The notes: generated from the sequence alone by a model not told the origin. Shown: positions 1 through 7,505, numbered from the stretch's first letter. The stretch: DNA of 14,133 nt from Ghiorsea sp. (GCA_027019685.1 JALUWH010000110.1:1-14133), one strand, 5' to 3'. Numbers and translations: made by a program.

Positions 1-1517
1 GCAGATTTAACAGCTTCTTCATGCGCTTTTTTCTCTTCTTCCGCATCTTCGCCAATGCCCGACAAGTCTAACTCACCTTTAGCGATAGATTTCAATGCCT
101 TGCCATCAAATTTATCCAAGTGACCAACAAGCCATTCATCAATGCGGTCAGCCAACAATAAAACTTCAATGCCTTTTTTGCGGAATATTTCCAAATGTGG
201 GCTGTTTTTTGCAGCAGCTAGGCTTTCTGCTGTAATATAATAAATTTCTTCCTGCCCTTCTTTCATGCGCTCAATGTATTGCGCAAGGGTTACAGTTTTT
301 TCATCACTTTCAGTGCTAGCGAAACGCAACAATGATGCGATGGTTTCTTTATTTTTCTCATCTTCAATCACACCTTCTTTTAAGCAGTTACCAAACTCTG
401 CATAAAACTCGGCATACTTATCTTCTTCTTTGCTTGCCAAATCTTTAAGCCAAGAGAGTACACGTTTGGTCGCACCTTTTTTCATTGCTGTCATGGCTGG
501 GCTATGTTGCAAAATTTCACGCGACACATTCAATGGCAAGTCCGAAGAATCCATCACACCACGCACAAAGCGCAAATAACGTGGCATTAAATCTTCTGTA
601 GCTTCCATGATAAACACACGTTTTACATAAAGCTTCACACCATGTTTGGCTTCGGCTTGCCATAAATCAAACGGTGCACGTTTTGGAATGTAAAATAACA
701 GTGTATATTCATATTTGCCTTCAAGGCGTTGATGAACATATGCCAATGGGTCTTCAAAATCATGGGCAACATGTTTATAAAAGTTATTATAATCTTCATC
801 AGATAAATCTGATTTGGACTGTGCCCATAAGGCTGAAGCTTGGTTTACGGTTTCAACTTCAGGTTCTTTACCTTCTTCTGCTGGTTTAAACATACGAATA
901 GGGAAAGGTACGTGGTCAGCATATTTATTGATGACCGAGCGAAGTTTCCAATCATTCAAAAACTCTTCGGCTTCATCACGTAAATGCAAGACAATTTCAG
1001 TGCCACGTTGTTCTTTAGAAACCGTTTCAATGGTAAACTCACCATCACCCGCAGATTCCCAACGTACGCCATGTTCTGCTGTGGTACCTGCACGACGTGT
1101 GGTTAAGATAACTTTATCTGCCACCAAGAATGAAGAATAAAAACCAACGCCAAATTGACCAATCAAATGCGCATCTTTTTCTTGATCACCAGACAGCTGA
1201 CCAAAGAATTCTTTGGTGCCAGAGCGTGCAATCGTACCAATGTTTTGAATCACTTCTTCATGGTTCATACCGATGCCGTTATCACGGATGGTGATGGTTT
1301 TAGCATCTTGATCAAATGCAACAAACACATGTAAATCTGAATCACCTTCAAATAGAGCATCATCGGTGGTTGCTTCAAAGCGAAGTTTATCCGCGGCATC
1401 CGATGCGTTGGAGATTAACTCACGCAAAAAGATTTCTTTATTGGAATAAAGGGAGTGAATCATTAAATCCAAAAGTTGTTTCACTTCTGTTTGGAAGTTC
1501 ATTGTTTCTTTCGACAT
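1..1517 (-). CDS. htpG: HtpG (Hsp90-family molecular chaperone), C-terminus cut by window edge
   Basis: This is the bacterial Hsp90 chaperone, a cytosolic ATP-dependent dimer that helps fold client proteins. About 505 residues are visible; the family is usually about 620-640, so roughly the last 120 residues (dimerisation domain) lie beyond position 1. GHKL ATPase motifs are seen directly: LRELISNASDA (31-41), DNGIGM (79-84) and GQFGVGFYS (120-128). The middle domain includes NVSREILQ. I chose the ATG at 1517, which follows AGAGGTAAGC, over the in-frame ATG at 1502 (MNFQ), which lacks such a site. The 94-base gap to the upstream DUF2065 gene holds a sigma-32-like promoter, so htpG is probably heat-inducible on its own. 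The frame is intact throughout. Confidence 0.97.
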   Translation of the reverse strand, partial: MSKETMNFQTEVKQLLDLMIHSLYSNKEIFLRELISNASDAADKLRFEATTDDALFEGDSDLHVFVAFDQDAKTITIRDNGIGMNHEEVIQNIGTIARSGTKEFFGQLSGDQEKDAHLIGQFGVGFYSSFLVADKVILTTRRAGTTAEHGVRWESAGDGEFTIETVSKEQRGTEIVLHLRDEAEEFLNDWKLRSVINKYADHVPFPIRMFKPAEEGKEPEVETVNQASALWAQSKSDLSDEDYNNFYKHVAHDFEDPLAYVHQRLEGKYEYTLLFYIPKRAPFDLWQAEAKHGVKLYVKRVFIMEATEDLMPRYLRFVRGVMDSSDLPLNVSREILQHSPAMTAMKKGATKRVLSWLKDLASKEEDKYAEFYAEFGNCLKEGVIEDEKNKETIASLLRFASTESDEKTVTLAQYIERMKEGQEEIYYITAESLAAAKNSPHLEIFRKKGIEVLLLADRIDEWLVGHLDKFDGKALKSIAKGELDLSGIGEDAEEEKKAHEEAVKS

Positions 1518-1568
1518 GCTTACCTCTATGTGTTTTATATAATATAAACGAAATATGTAAGGTCTAGA

Positions 1569-1594
1569 TAATGTTGCAAAGAAGCTTTTTCAAG
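1569..1594 (-). promoter_or_regulatory. Candidate sigma-32 (heat-shock) promoter of htpG
   Basis: Read on the minus strand, CTTGAAA (1594-1588) matches the sigma-32 -35 core exactly. After 12 bases comes AACATTA (1575-1569), a partial match to the -10 consensus CCCATnT. Transcription would start near 1562, leaving a leader of about 45 bases before the htpG ATG. htpG is a classical sigma-32 target in E. coli. The -35 match is strong and the -10 is weak, so the call rests on position and family as well as sequence. Confidence 0.5.
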
Positions 1595-1611
1595 CCCTAA
1601 AGTGCATTTAA

Positions 1612-1797
1612 TTAGTGTCTAACCCACCACACAATCATCCAGCCCACGGCAAGCGAGCAAAAACCCATAAATCTTAATGATGAAACAGGCATTTGTGGTA
1701 TCTTTTTAAGCATATTGATCATGGCTTGCGGAAAGAGTGCATAAAGCACCCCTTCCAATACCAAGACCAACCCTAAAGCTGCCCATAAATCGTTCAT
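1612..1797 (-). CDS. DUF2065 family small membrane protein (YjeT-like)
   Basis: This 61-residue protein is almost entirely hydrophobic, with two predicted membrane segments (about residues 4-24 and 42-58) separated by a short positively charged loop containing LKKIPQMP. Its size, the opening NDLWAALGLVLVLEG and the end GWMIVWW fit DUF2065, which is typically encoded just after hflC in proteobacteria. It starts 9 bases after the hflC stop, so it is very likely co-transcribed with hflKC. The ribosome-binding site is weak (AAGAAAG). The biochemical function of the family is unknown; an inner-membrane partner of the HflKC-FtsH machinery is an inference from gene order only. Confidence 0.85.
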   Translation of the reverse strand: MNDLWAALGLVLVLEGVLYALFPQAMINMLKKIPQMPVSSLRFMGFCSLAVGWMIVWWVRH

Positions 1798-1806
1798 GTT
1801 ACTTTC

Positions 1807-2682
1807 TTATTTTGATTTTTCGAAAAATCTAAAAAACTCAGAGTTTGGCGATAGAACCACACGACTTTGTGTTGCCATAGACTTTCTGTAAGCTTCTAAA
1901 GAACGCGTAAAAGCGTAAAACTTAGGATCTTTTTCATAAGTTGAGGCATAAATCTTGGTTGCTTTTGCATCCGCATTACCCTTAATAATTTCAGATTGTT
2001 TGTATGCATCAGCCAATAAGAACTTACTTTCCTTATCTGCAGTTGCACGAATTTCTTTGGCAGCTTCTTCACCTTCAGAGCGGTATTGTTTAGCAATACG
2101 CTGGCGTTCCGCTTTCATTCTACGAAATACAGAGTCTGAGTTTTCAGCAGGTAAGTCAGCACGTTTGATACGCACATCAATGACTTTTACACCCAACGAA
2201 GCCACTTCTGCATCTGCCAAGTCACGAATGGTCACCATCAAAGTAGCACGTTTATCGCCGCCTTCACCACCTGTTACAATTTCATGCAAAGTGTGCTGTC
2301 CTAAGACTTCACGTACCTTTGCACCAACCACATCTTGCATACGTGATTCAACACGGTCACGTGTTTTGGCTACTTGATATACTTTTAGTGGGTCAACAAT
2401 CTTCCAACGTGTAAAACTATCCACAATAATTTTCTTTTTATCTTTGGTAATCACTTCATTGGGAAGATCATCACTAGCAAGCAAACGTTTATCAAAAATG
2501 ATTGTGTTTTGCCAAGGTAGTTTCCAATGCAGTCCTGCTTCTGTAATTGCGCCTTGGCTTACAATGTCACCAAACTGCATCACCAACACCTGGTCGCGTT
2601 GATCCACAATAAACGCACTGCGGCTAACAAATATAAATACTGCAGCAATAATTAAACCTGAAATAATTTGTTTAAGGCTCAT
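1807..2682 (-). CDS. hflC: HflC, SPFH/band 7 subunit of the HflKC modulator of FtsH
   Basis: HflC pairs with HflK in a large inner-membrane assembly that surrounds the FtsH protease and limits its access to membrane substrates. This copy has 291 residues, a normal length. An N-terminal membrane anchor (about 6-25) is followed by the SPFH domain (about 25-190), including DQRDQVLVMQFGD and the segment VIDVRIKRADLP. A charged helical region rich in Ala, Glu and Lys (about 190-250) is the expected coiled coil, containing RMKAERQRIAKQYRSEG. The start ATG overlaps the hflK stop as TAATG, which implies translational coupling. DUF2065 follows after 9 bases. All parts expected of the family are present. 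Confidence 0.96.
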   Translation of the reverse strand: MSLKQIISGLIIAAVFIFVSRSAFIVDQRDQVLVMQFGDIVSQGAITEAGLHWKLPWQNTIIFDKRLLASDDLPNEVITKDKKKIIVDSFTRWKIVDPLKVYQVAKTRDRVESRMQDVVGAKVREVLGQHTLHEIVTGGEGGDKRATLMVTIRDLADAEVASLGVKVIDVRIKRADLPAENSDSVFRRMKAERQRIAKQYRSEGEEAAKEIRATADKESKFLLADAYKQSEIIKGNADAKATKIYASTYEKDPKFYAFTRSLEAYRKSMATQSRVVLSPNSEFFRFFEKSK

Positions 2683-3788
2683 TATTTCACCTCCACTTTA
2701 CCAGCACTGTTCAGCGGTAGGTATGGCAATACTTGTCCAGCTACTTTTGAATCGATAATCACTTTATCAGCCCCTGCTAATACTTCTTCCATGGTTTCCA
2801 AGTATAAACGCTTGCGCGTAACTTCTGGTGCTTTTTTGTAAGCTTGAAGCAAGCTATTAAAACGGTCTGCTTCACCAATTGCACGGTCTTCCACTTCTTT
2901 GGCGTAAGCTTCAGCTTCAAGAATTTTCTTCTTGGCTTCACCACGTGCATTAGGAATTACGCCGTTGGCATAAGCTTGCGCTTCGTTTTTAGCACGTTCT
3001 TTGTCTTCTCGCGCACTGGCCACATCTTTAAATTCTTTGCTCACACGCTCTGGTGGTTGCACATCTTTTAAAGTCACCGTAGTCACGCGAATACCTGCAT
3101 TATATGCATCCAATATTTTTTGAATGCCTACACGTGTTTCTGCTTCAACTTCCGCTTTTTTGTCGGTCATTACATCATCGATAAGTGTACTACCAATCAC
3201 AGCGCGAATAGAGCTTTCTGCTGCATCTCTAACCGTTTGCACAGCTTGAGTCGCATCAATTTCAAATAAATACTTTTTAATATTATTAATTTGATACTGA
3301 ACCACAAAAGAAATATCCACGATGTTTTCATCTTTGGTTAACATCAATGATTCTTGATTCATTTTTCGTGTGCGCCCATCTGCAAATGCACGGAAACCAA
3401 TGGTTAGTCGTTGAACAGATAATGTCGGGATTTTTTCAACTGTTTCAATCGGATAAGGAAGGTGCCAGTTCAAACCAGGGCTACGCGTATCTACATGTTG
3501 TCCAAATCTAAGTACAACCGCTTCTTCATCAGCTGCTACAACATAAAAACCTGACGCAAGCCATGCCACAAAAGCCACACCAATCAATGTCATAAGCATA
3601 CCTTTGCTTACTTCTGGTGAACCACCATTGTCCCCACCTTTGCCGCCACCAAAAAAGCCACCGAAACGGTCACTTAAATCTTTTAAAACCTTGTCCAAAT
3701 CAGGAGGTGTTTCCTTATTCCCTCCTCCAGATGAACCATTGGGTTTATTTCCCCACGGGTTATTGTCTTGATTTTGATTCCAAGGCAT
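2682..3788 (-). CDS. hflK: HflK, SPFH/band 7 subunit of the HflKC modulator of FtsH
   Basis: HflK is the larger partner of HflC. The 368-residue protein begins with a flexible Gly-, Asn- and Pro-rich segment (1-60, including GGFFGGGKGGDNGG), typical of the HflK N-terminus. A single membrane segment follows (about 64-84), then the SPFH domain (about 85-265), with EEAVVLRFGQ, TKDENIVDI and TLKDVQPPERV. A coiled coil follows (about 258-320). The ATG at 3788 sits 8 bases after AAGGAG, a strong site. Another ATG 4 bases upstream is out of frame. The gene lies 80 bases downstream of the cytochrome lipoprotein gene, and a perfect 7-bp hairpin sits in that leader. It could be read through from the cyclase operon or have its own promoter. 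Confidence 0.96.
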   Translation of the reverse strand: MPWNQNQDNNPWGNKPNGSSGGGNKETPPDLDKVLKDLSDRFGGFFGGGKGGDNGGSPEVSKGMLMTLIGVAFVAWLASGFYVVAADEEAVVLRFGQHVDTRSPGLNWHLPYPIETVEKIPTLSVQRLTIGFRAFADGRTRKMNQESLMLTKDENIVDISFVVQYQINNIKKYLFEIDATQAVQTVRDAAESSIRAVIGSTLIDDVMTDKKAEVEAETRVGIQKILDAYNAGIRVTTVTLKDVQPPERVSKEFKDVASAREDKERAKNEAQAYANGVIPNARGEAKKKILEAEAYAKEVEDRAIGEADRFNSLLQAYKKAPEVTRKRLYLETMEEVLAGADKVIIDSKVAGQVLPYLPLNSAGKVEVK

Positions 3789-3802
3789 ACATATTCTCCT
3801 TC

Positions 3803-3835
3803 ACACTATAAGCGCAACAATACGTTGCGCAGTGT
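3803..3835 (-). repeat. Hairpin-forming inverted repeat in the hflK leader
   Basis: GCGCAAC (3812-3818) and GTTGCGC (3824-3830) form a perfect 7-bp stem with a 5-base loop. ACACT (3804-3808) and AGTGT (3831-3835) extend the pairing across a short bulge. The structure ends about 20 bases before the hflK ribosome-binding site. It is not followed by a run of U on the minus strand, so it is not a textbook terminator. It may be an RNA stem, a weak attenuator or a dyad operator. Confidence 0.5.
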
Positions 3836-3868
3836 AGCTTGCTCGGCTGCGATTGCATCAACCTATTT

Positions 3869-4603
3869 TTATTTTTGTACAGGTTCAGGTAAAGAGGCTA
3901 GCCACTTGCTAAGCACTGTGATTTGTTCTGATGTTAAGGGACCACCTTTTTTTTGTGAAAAACCTGGCATTTGCGGTTTACCCACACCGTTACTAATGAT
4001 TGTTTTTAAAGCTGACTCCGAAGCATAGCCTCTTAACTTTGGTGCATACCCACCTTCAGCGTCAACACCATGACACATGGCACAACCAACTGCATATAAT
4101 TTTGCAGCTGATTGTTGTTTCAACAAAGGTTCAAAATGACAAGATGCACACTTCCCATCAAAAATACCTTTGATTTTCCTATTCAAACTCAAGTGATGGT
4201 TTTCAACCACGTTAAATTCTAACAAAGCATTTGCTTCATTTCCCAACGAATCCTTCACTGTAATAGATTTTTTAATATTCGACTGTTTTGCGGTCGTATC
4301 CACAGTTACCCGCAACTGTGTAAAGTCATTTGGCATAATCACAAAACTCTCGGGTTCAGCTGCCGTACAACCACATGAAGTCTGTATATCCACCAACTCA
4401 ATAGGCTGCGAATGATTATTACGAACCAAAAATGTCGCAATAGCAGTCTCCCCCTCTTTAATATCACCAAGTCGATATACTTCAGGTTGAATATGTAATA
4501 AGGGCAACGGCTTGTCTATTGGCACTTGAATCGGTGCTTTTTGCTCAACACAAGCAAGTAAAACACTGGCAACTACAAATAAAATACTTAATATTTTAAC
4601 CAT
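3869..4603 (-). CDS. Lipoprotein with DUF1573 domain fused to a cytochrome c with two heme motifs
   Basis: The 244-residue protein opens with a lipoprotein signal peptide (VLLAC, lipidated Cys18), so it should be anchored in the periplasm. Residues about 40-130 form an Ig-like DUF1573 domain, with LGDIKEGE, VRNNHSQPIEL and the typical TSCGCT (Cys77, Cys79). Residues about 145-240 are cytochrome c: CASCH (152-156), CAMCH (174-178) and PQMPGF with a likely axial Met212. The second motif plus Met212 looks like a normal class I heme site. The first is extra and only 22 residues away. The gene starts 16 bases inside sdhE, so it is probably coupled to it. The redox role is inferred; the electron donor and acceptor are unknown. 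Confidence 0.85.
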   Translation of the reverse strand: MVKILSILFVVASVLLACVEQKAPIQVPIDKPLPLLHIQPEVYRLGDIKEGETAIATFLVRNNHSQPIELVDIQTSCGCTAAEPESFVIMPNDFTQLRVTVDTTAKQSNIKKSITVKDSLGNEANALLEFNVVENHHLSLNRKIKGIFDGKCASCHFEPLLKQQSAAKLYAVGCAMCHGVDAEGGYAPKLRGYASESALKTIISNGVGKPQMPGFSQKKGGPLTSEQITVLSKWLASLPEPVQK

Positions 4604-4842
4604 GGTTTCAATGCCTCAGGTATAGCTAAAGCACCTGATTGCATGGCTAACAAGTCGGGAACCTCATACATTAATATTTCTTTTGTAGCAGCCAGAACAT
4701 CTGCATTACCTGTGTTCACAGCAAGAAACAAAGGGGCTAACCAAGCATCCAGCTCCAACATCCCCTGCCTTCGCAAGCGATATTGCAATTGACGCATAAG
4801 ATGCTCTTTATCTTCTTTACTTTGTTCTTGTTTATTCTTCAT
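4588..4842 (-). CDS. sdhE: SdhE-family FAD assembly factor (DUF339/YgfY)
   Basis: SdhE promotes covalent attachment of FAD to the succinate dehydrogenase and fumarate reductase flavoprotein subunit in the cytoplasm. The 84-residue product has the expected size and family signature: YRLRRQGMLELD at about 21-32, then VPDLLAM, matching the E. coli PDL segment. The family motif RGxxE reads QGMLE (26-30), so the usual Arg is Gln. I chose the ATG at 4842, which overlaps the cyclase stop by 11 bases; an ATG at 4797 would give only 69 residues. The frame is open further upstream, but only inside the cyclase gene. No sdh genes lie in the window, so the link to complex II rests on the family. Confidence 0.8.
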   Translation of the reverse strand: MKNKQEQSKEDKEHLMRQLQYRLRRQGMLELDAWLAPLFLAVNTGNADVLAATKEILMYEVPDLLAMQSGALAIPEALKPWLKY

Positions 4843-6445
4843 CCAAAGTATCTGTTTGGCTCCTGCCATGCATTGCTTTGACCATATACGCTTGTACTTG
4901 CCCATCAAGACCTTTGATACTGGCAGGTGCCAATTTCTCACATTCCAGCTTAGACTGTACACCCACCACGGTTGCTTTACTTGCCACCACTTCACCCGCC
5001 CTTGCCATGCCCGTTAACCGTGAAGCTATATTCACTGCATTACCAATACATGTATATTGCATGGTTTGGCTTGAGCCAATCGAACCCACAACTACTTCCC
5101 CACTATTGATACCAATACCAACGGGAATTTCAGCTTGTCTTTTCAAAACACGTTCTTTATTCCATGAACGTAACATAGCTTGAATCTCCAAGGCGCAAGC
5201 AATCGCAGCATCTTCTTGTCTTTTCATAGGTATGGGAGCACCAAACAAAACCATAACTTCATCACCAATAAACTTATCAATCGTGCCGCCATACTTAAAT
5301 GCAATACTCACTACACGCTCAAAATATTGGTTTAACATATTCACTACAACAGCAGGTGAAACTTTTTGGCTCATGGGCGTAAACCCACGAATATCAGCAA
5401 ACATGATTGTCACTTGCCTAAGTTCTCCCGCTTTACCAATTTTTAACCGCCCTGAAACCAACTGTTTCACAACACTTGGTGACAATAATCGTTCAAACTG
5501 AGCTTGTGTTTTGGCCTCTCTTTCAATTTTTTGCGACAACCCTGCATTGGCTACAGCCATCGCAATATATGTCACAATACCACCCAAAAGCTGCAAATCT
5601 TTTTTAACAAATGCGCCTTGACCTTTACGCAAATCAATTTGCACCGCGCCAATCACTTTATCGTTATGAATAATTGGCGAGCACATCACCGATTGAATCC
5701 CCATCAAAACCAAAGATGAAGATTGCGCCAACTCACCAGCATGCGAAACATCTGATAACAAAACTGCAGATTTGGTCGACTTTACCTCATTAAGCACAGT
5801 TTGTGAGACCGATACTTGCCCACTACTATCATCCAATGTTTTAACTGCCCTTGGCTCAAACTCACCTTGAGGATTAAGCAACAGAACCACACAACGGTCT
5901 GCCATAAACATACTCACCAATTGTTCCGTAATGGTATTCAAGAGCTTACGAACATCTCGTTCTATACCAATACTTTGCAGCAACTCCTGCCCCATGCGCA
6001 GCTTTTCATAGTCCACGCGTAATATTGAGGCATCATGCACTTCATTTTCAGGGAGAAAACGCTCCACTTCAGCAACATCAATGCGTTCTGCATATTGTGC
6101 TTGCTCTGTATCAAACTGTTCAAATTTGACCAAACTACTAACATCATCAAATTCAGATTCTTTAAATGTGACAAGTACTGTACCAACTCGTATTTCATCA
6201 CCATTTTTAAATTCATGTTCTTGGATACGTAATTCATGGAAGTAAGAACCGTTAGAGCTGCCCAAGTCTTCATAAATAAAAGTTCCATCTACTTCGCGAA
6301 TGATGGCATGATATTTGGATACCACATTGCAAGCAAGACGAATCGTATTGCTTGGGTGCCTACCAATCGTGACGAATCCCTGCAAAGGAATTTCGCGATC
6401 ACTACCATCTTCTTGAACAATTAATATTGCCATACGCCGTAGCAT
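4832..6445 (-). CDS. Class III adenylate cyclase with FHA and GAF sensory domains
   Basis: The 537-residue soluble protein should make cAMP from ATP. An N-terminal FHA domain (about 18-95) shows GRHPSNTI, a Ser43-x-x-His46 pair and GSSNG (62-66), the phosphothreonine-binding loops. A GAF domain follows (about 150-305). A short helical linker (about 306-335) leads to the catalytic domain (about 340-525). All six key residues are visible: metal-binding Asp351 (FADIRGFT) and Asp395 (KFIGDEV), adenine-selecting Lys391 and Thr465, and Asn472 and Arg476 (VNIASR). The Lys/Thr pair indicates ATP rather than GTP. The start may be the ATG at 6445 or at 6433; neither has a clear ribosome-binding site. 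It is the first gene of the run into sdhE and the cytochrome gene. Confidence 0.93.
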   Translation of the reverse strand: MLRRMAILIVQEDGSDREIPLQGFVTIGRHPSNTIRLACNVVSKYHAIIREVDGTFIYEDLGSSNGSYFHELRIQEHEFKNGDEIRVGTVLVTFKESEFDDVSSLVKFEQFDTEQAQYAERIDVAEVERFLPENEVHDASILRVDYEKLRMGQELLQSIGIERDVRKLLNTITEQLVSMFMADRCVVLLLNPQGEFEPRAVKTLDDSSGQVSVSQTVLNEVKSTKSAVLLSDVSHAGELAQSSSLVLMGIQSVMCSPIIHNDKVIGAVQIDLRKGQGAFVKKDLQLLGGIVTYIAMAVANAGLSQKIEREAKTQAQFERLLSPSVVKQLVSGRLKIGKAGELRQVTIMFADIRGFTPMSQKVSPAVVVNMLNQYFERVVSIAFKYGGTIDKFIGDEVMVLFGAPIPMKRQEDAAIACALEIQAMLRSWNKERVLKRQAEIPVGIGINSGEVVVGSIGSSQTMQYTCIGNAVNIASRLTGMARAGEVVASKATVVGVQSKLECEKLAPASIKGLDGQVQAYMVKAMHGRSQTDTLDEE

Positions 6446-6468
6446 AGACGCTTAAAAGCTTCTTGCAC

Positions 6469-6498
6469 AATAAATTTTAATGAAACATGAGATGACAA
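6469..6498 (-). promoter_or_regulatory. Candidate sigma-70 promoter for the cyclase operon
   Basis: On the minus strand, TTGTCA (6498-6493) matches 5 of 6 bases of the -35 consensus. After an 18-base spacer comes TTTATT (6474-6469), matching 4 of 6 bases of the -10. It points at the cyclase start and lies in the divergent region 6446-6565. Evidence is motif and position only. Confidence 0.35.
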
Positions 6499-6512
6499 AA
6501 ATGTTTTTGCAG

Positions 6513-6541
6513 TTTACGCTTCATCACACTGCTAAAATAAT
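6513..6541 (+). promoter_or_regulatory. Candidate sigma-70 promoter for the DUF1841 gene
   Basis: TTTACG (6513-6518, 4 of 6 bases) and AATAAT (6536-6541, 5 of 6 bases) are separated by the ideal 17 bases. Transcription would begin about 20 bases before the ATG at 6566, and an AAAGGGAAG purine stretch lies in between. The two candidate promoters of this divergent region are only about 15 bases apart, so the two transcripts could share regulation. Confidence 0.4.
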
Positions 6542-6565
6542 AATACACAAAGGGAAGTTAATACG

Positions 6566-7018
6566 ATGACTGAGGCTGCCAACCAACCCAGTAGGGAACA
6601 ATTGCGAGCACATCGTCAAATTTTTTGGGATGCCTGGCAAAAAGCACAAGCCGACTTACCTCTCAATGCCTTGGAAGTTCGCATTGCTAGAGTGATTGCA
6701 ATGCATCCAGAATACCATCACTTTTTCGATGATATGGACACCTTCCTAGAAAGGGATTTCCAAGTCGATGATGGCATGAACCCTTATCTTCATTTATCCC
6801 TTCATCTGGCAATTGAAGAACAACTGGCAACCAAACATCCACCAGAAGCAGCCAAACTCATGGAGCACTATATGGTAAATTTAAAAAAAGAACGCCATGA
6901 AACACTGCATATTATTTTAGAAGTATTAGCAGAAACGGTTTACCAATCACAACGCACTGGGCAAGAGCCAAACCCCGAAGCTTATGCAGGTCAACTTCGC
7001 GTGTTGATGCAACAATAA
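6566..7018 (+). CDS. DUF1841 family protein
   Basis: The 150-residue protein has no signal peptide or membrane segment and looks cytoplasmic and mostly helical. It matches the DUF1841 pattern as I know it: FWDAWQKA near the start, HPEYHHFFDD (47-56), the conserved MNPYLHLSLHLAIEEQ (71-86), and a C-terminal HETLHIILEVLAETVYQSQR (111-130). The spaced His and acidic residues (His47, His51, His52, His76, His80, His111, His115) could bind a metal, but that is my inference; the family function is not known. The stop overlaps the next gene's start as TAATG, so the two are co-translated. AAAGGGAAG precedes the ATG at a slightly long distance. Confidence 0.8.
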   Translation: MTEAANQPSREQLRAHRQIFWDAWQKAQADLPLNALEVRIARVIAMHPEYHHFFDDMDTFLERDFQVDDGMNPYLHLSLHLAIEEQLATKHPPEAAKLMEHYMVNLKKERHETLHIILEVLAETVYQSQRTGQEPNPEAYAGQLRVLMQQ

Positions 7019-7353
7019 TGCGTTATTTATTCCTAACATTACTTGGTTTTTTTGGCCCTGCTTTATTAATGTTTTTATTACGTCTCACATGGTTTTACAT
7101 ACGCACCCAATGGCTAAAAAAGCTTTCAACACAACAAAACGAACCCGAGATTATTGATGTTACACCCATTCATAAAAAACGCATCAGCAAACCTTTTATT
7201 TTCCTTTGGCTACTGATTAGTATTCTTTGTACTGCCTTTTTAGTTTGGCAAATGGATGACACCCCTGCCCCAGAACAAACTTATATTCCAGCGCATATTG
7301 ATGCTGAAGGAAACTTTGTACCTGCACAAGTCCTCAGAGAAAAAACCAAATGA
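7018..7353 (+). CDS. Small two-segment membrane protein of unknown function
   Basis: I do not recognise this 111-residue protein with confidence. Two hydrophobic segments are clear (about 3-24 and 60-78), joined by a basic cytoplasmic-type loop of about 35 residues containing KKRISKP. The C-terminal tail ends in YIPAHIDAEGNFVPAQ. That tail recalls DUF6111-like membrane proteins, which end in a similar tyrosine/proline motif, but I cannot confirm the match. The start overlaps the DUF1841 stop as TAATG. Its 3' end lies 2 bases from the end of the convergent zinc-ribbon gene. The real reading frame is supported by coupling to its neighbour and by the coherent membrane topology. Confidence 0.7.
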   Translation: MRYLFLTLLGFFGPALLMFLLRLTWFYIRTQWLKKLSTQQNEPEIIDVTPIHKKRISKPFIFLWLLISILCTAFLVWQMDDTPAPEQTYIPAHIDAEGNFVPAQVLREKTK

Positions 7354-7355
7354 AA

Positions 7356-7505
7356 TTAAGCTTTGAAAATTTGCGTTTTTTCTTGATCAGAATTATCTTT
7401 TTCTTGCACAATGCTAGTGCCACATTTGGGGCACTCATAAACCTCAGCTTCTTCAGCTTCAAATTTTTCCTTACAACGTGGGCAACTGACTTTAACTTCG
7501 CTCAT
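7356..7505 (-). CDS. 49-residue zinc-ribbon protein
   Basis: This short minus-strand gene encodes 49 residues with two CxxC knuckles, CPRC (Cys8, Cys11) and CPKC (Cys25, Cys28). They are spaced as in a classic zinc ribbon and followed by an acidic and basic tail. It resembles the N-terminal zinc-ribbon segment of MJ0042/FmdB-type regulatory proteins, but here it stands alone. GGAGAG lies 3 bases before the ATG at 7505, one of the best ribosome-binding sites in the window. It converges on the membrane protein gene and diverges from the AddB-like gene 59 bases away. A role in nucleic-acid or protein binding is inferred from the fold only. A plus-strand frame covers the same bases and reads like an antisense product. 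Confidence 0.72.
   Translation of the reverse strand: MSEVKVSCPRCKEKFEAEEAEVYECPKCGTSIVQEKDNSDQEKTQIFKA

Noticed and set aside
814..1140. 108-codon plus-strand frame inside htpG
   Set aside because: It is antisense to well-conserved HtpG codons and its product has no recognisable features.
1955..2377. 140-codon plus-strand frame inside hflC
   Set aside because: It is antisense to a clear SPFH protein, and its composition is that expected of a shadow frame.
3803..3835. Rho-independent terminator after the cytochrome lipoprotein
   Set aside because: The stem is followed by TTATAG rather than a U-run on the minus strand, so I list it only as a hairpin.
4843..4995. Longer sdhE with 51 extra N-terminal residues
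   Set aside because: The extension lies wholly in the cyclase coding region in another frame and gives a Trp-rich sequence unlike SdhE.
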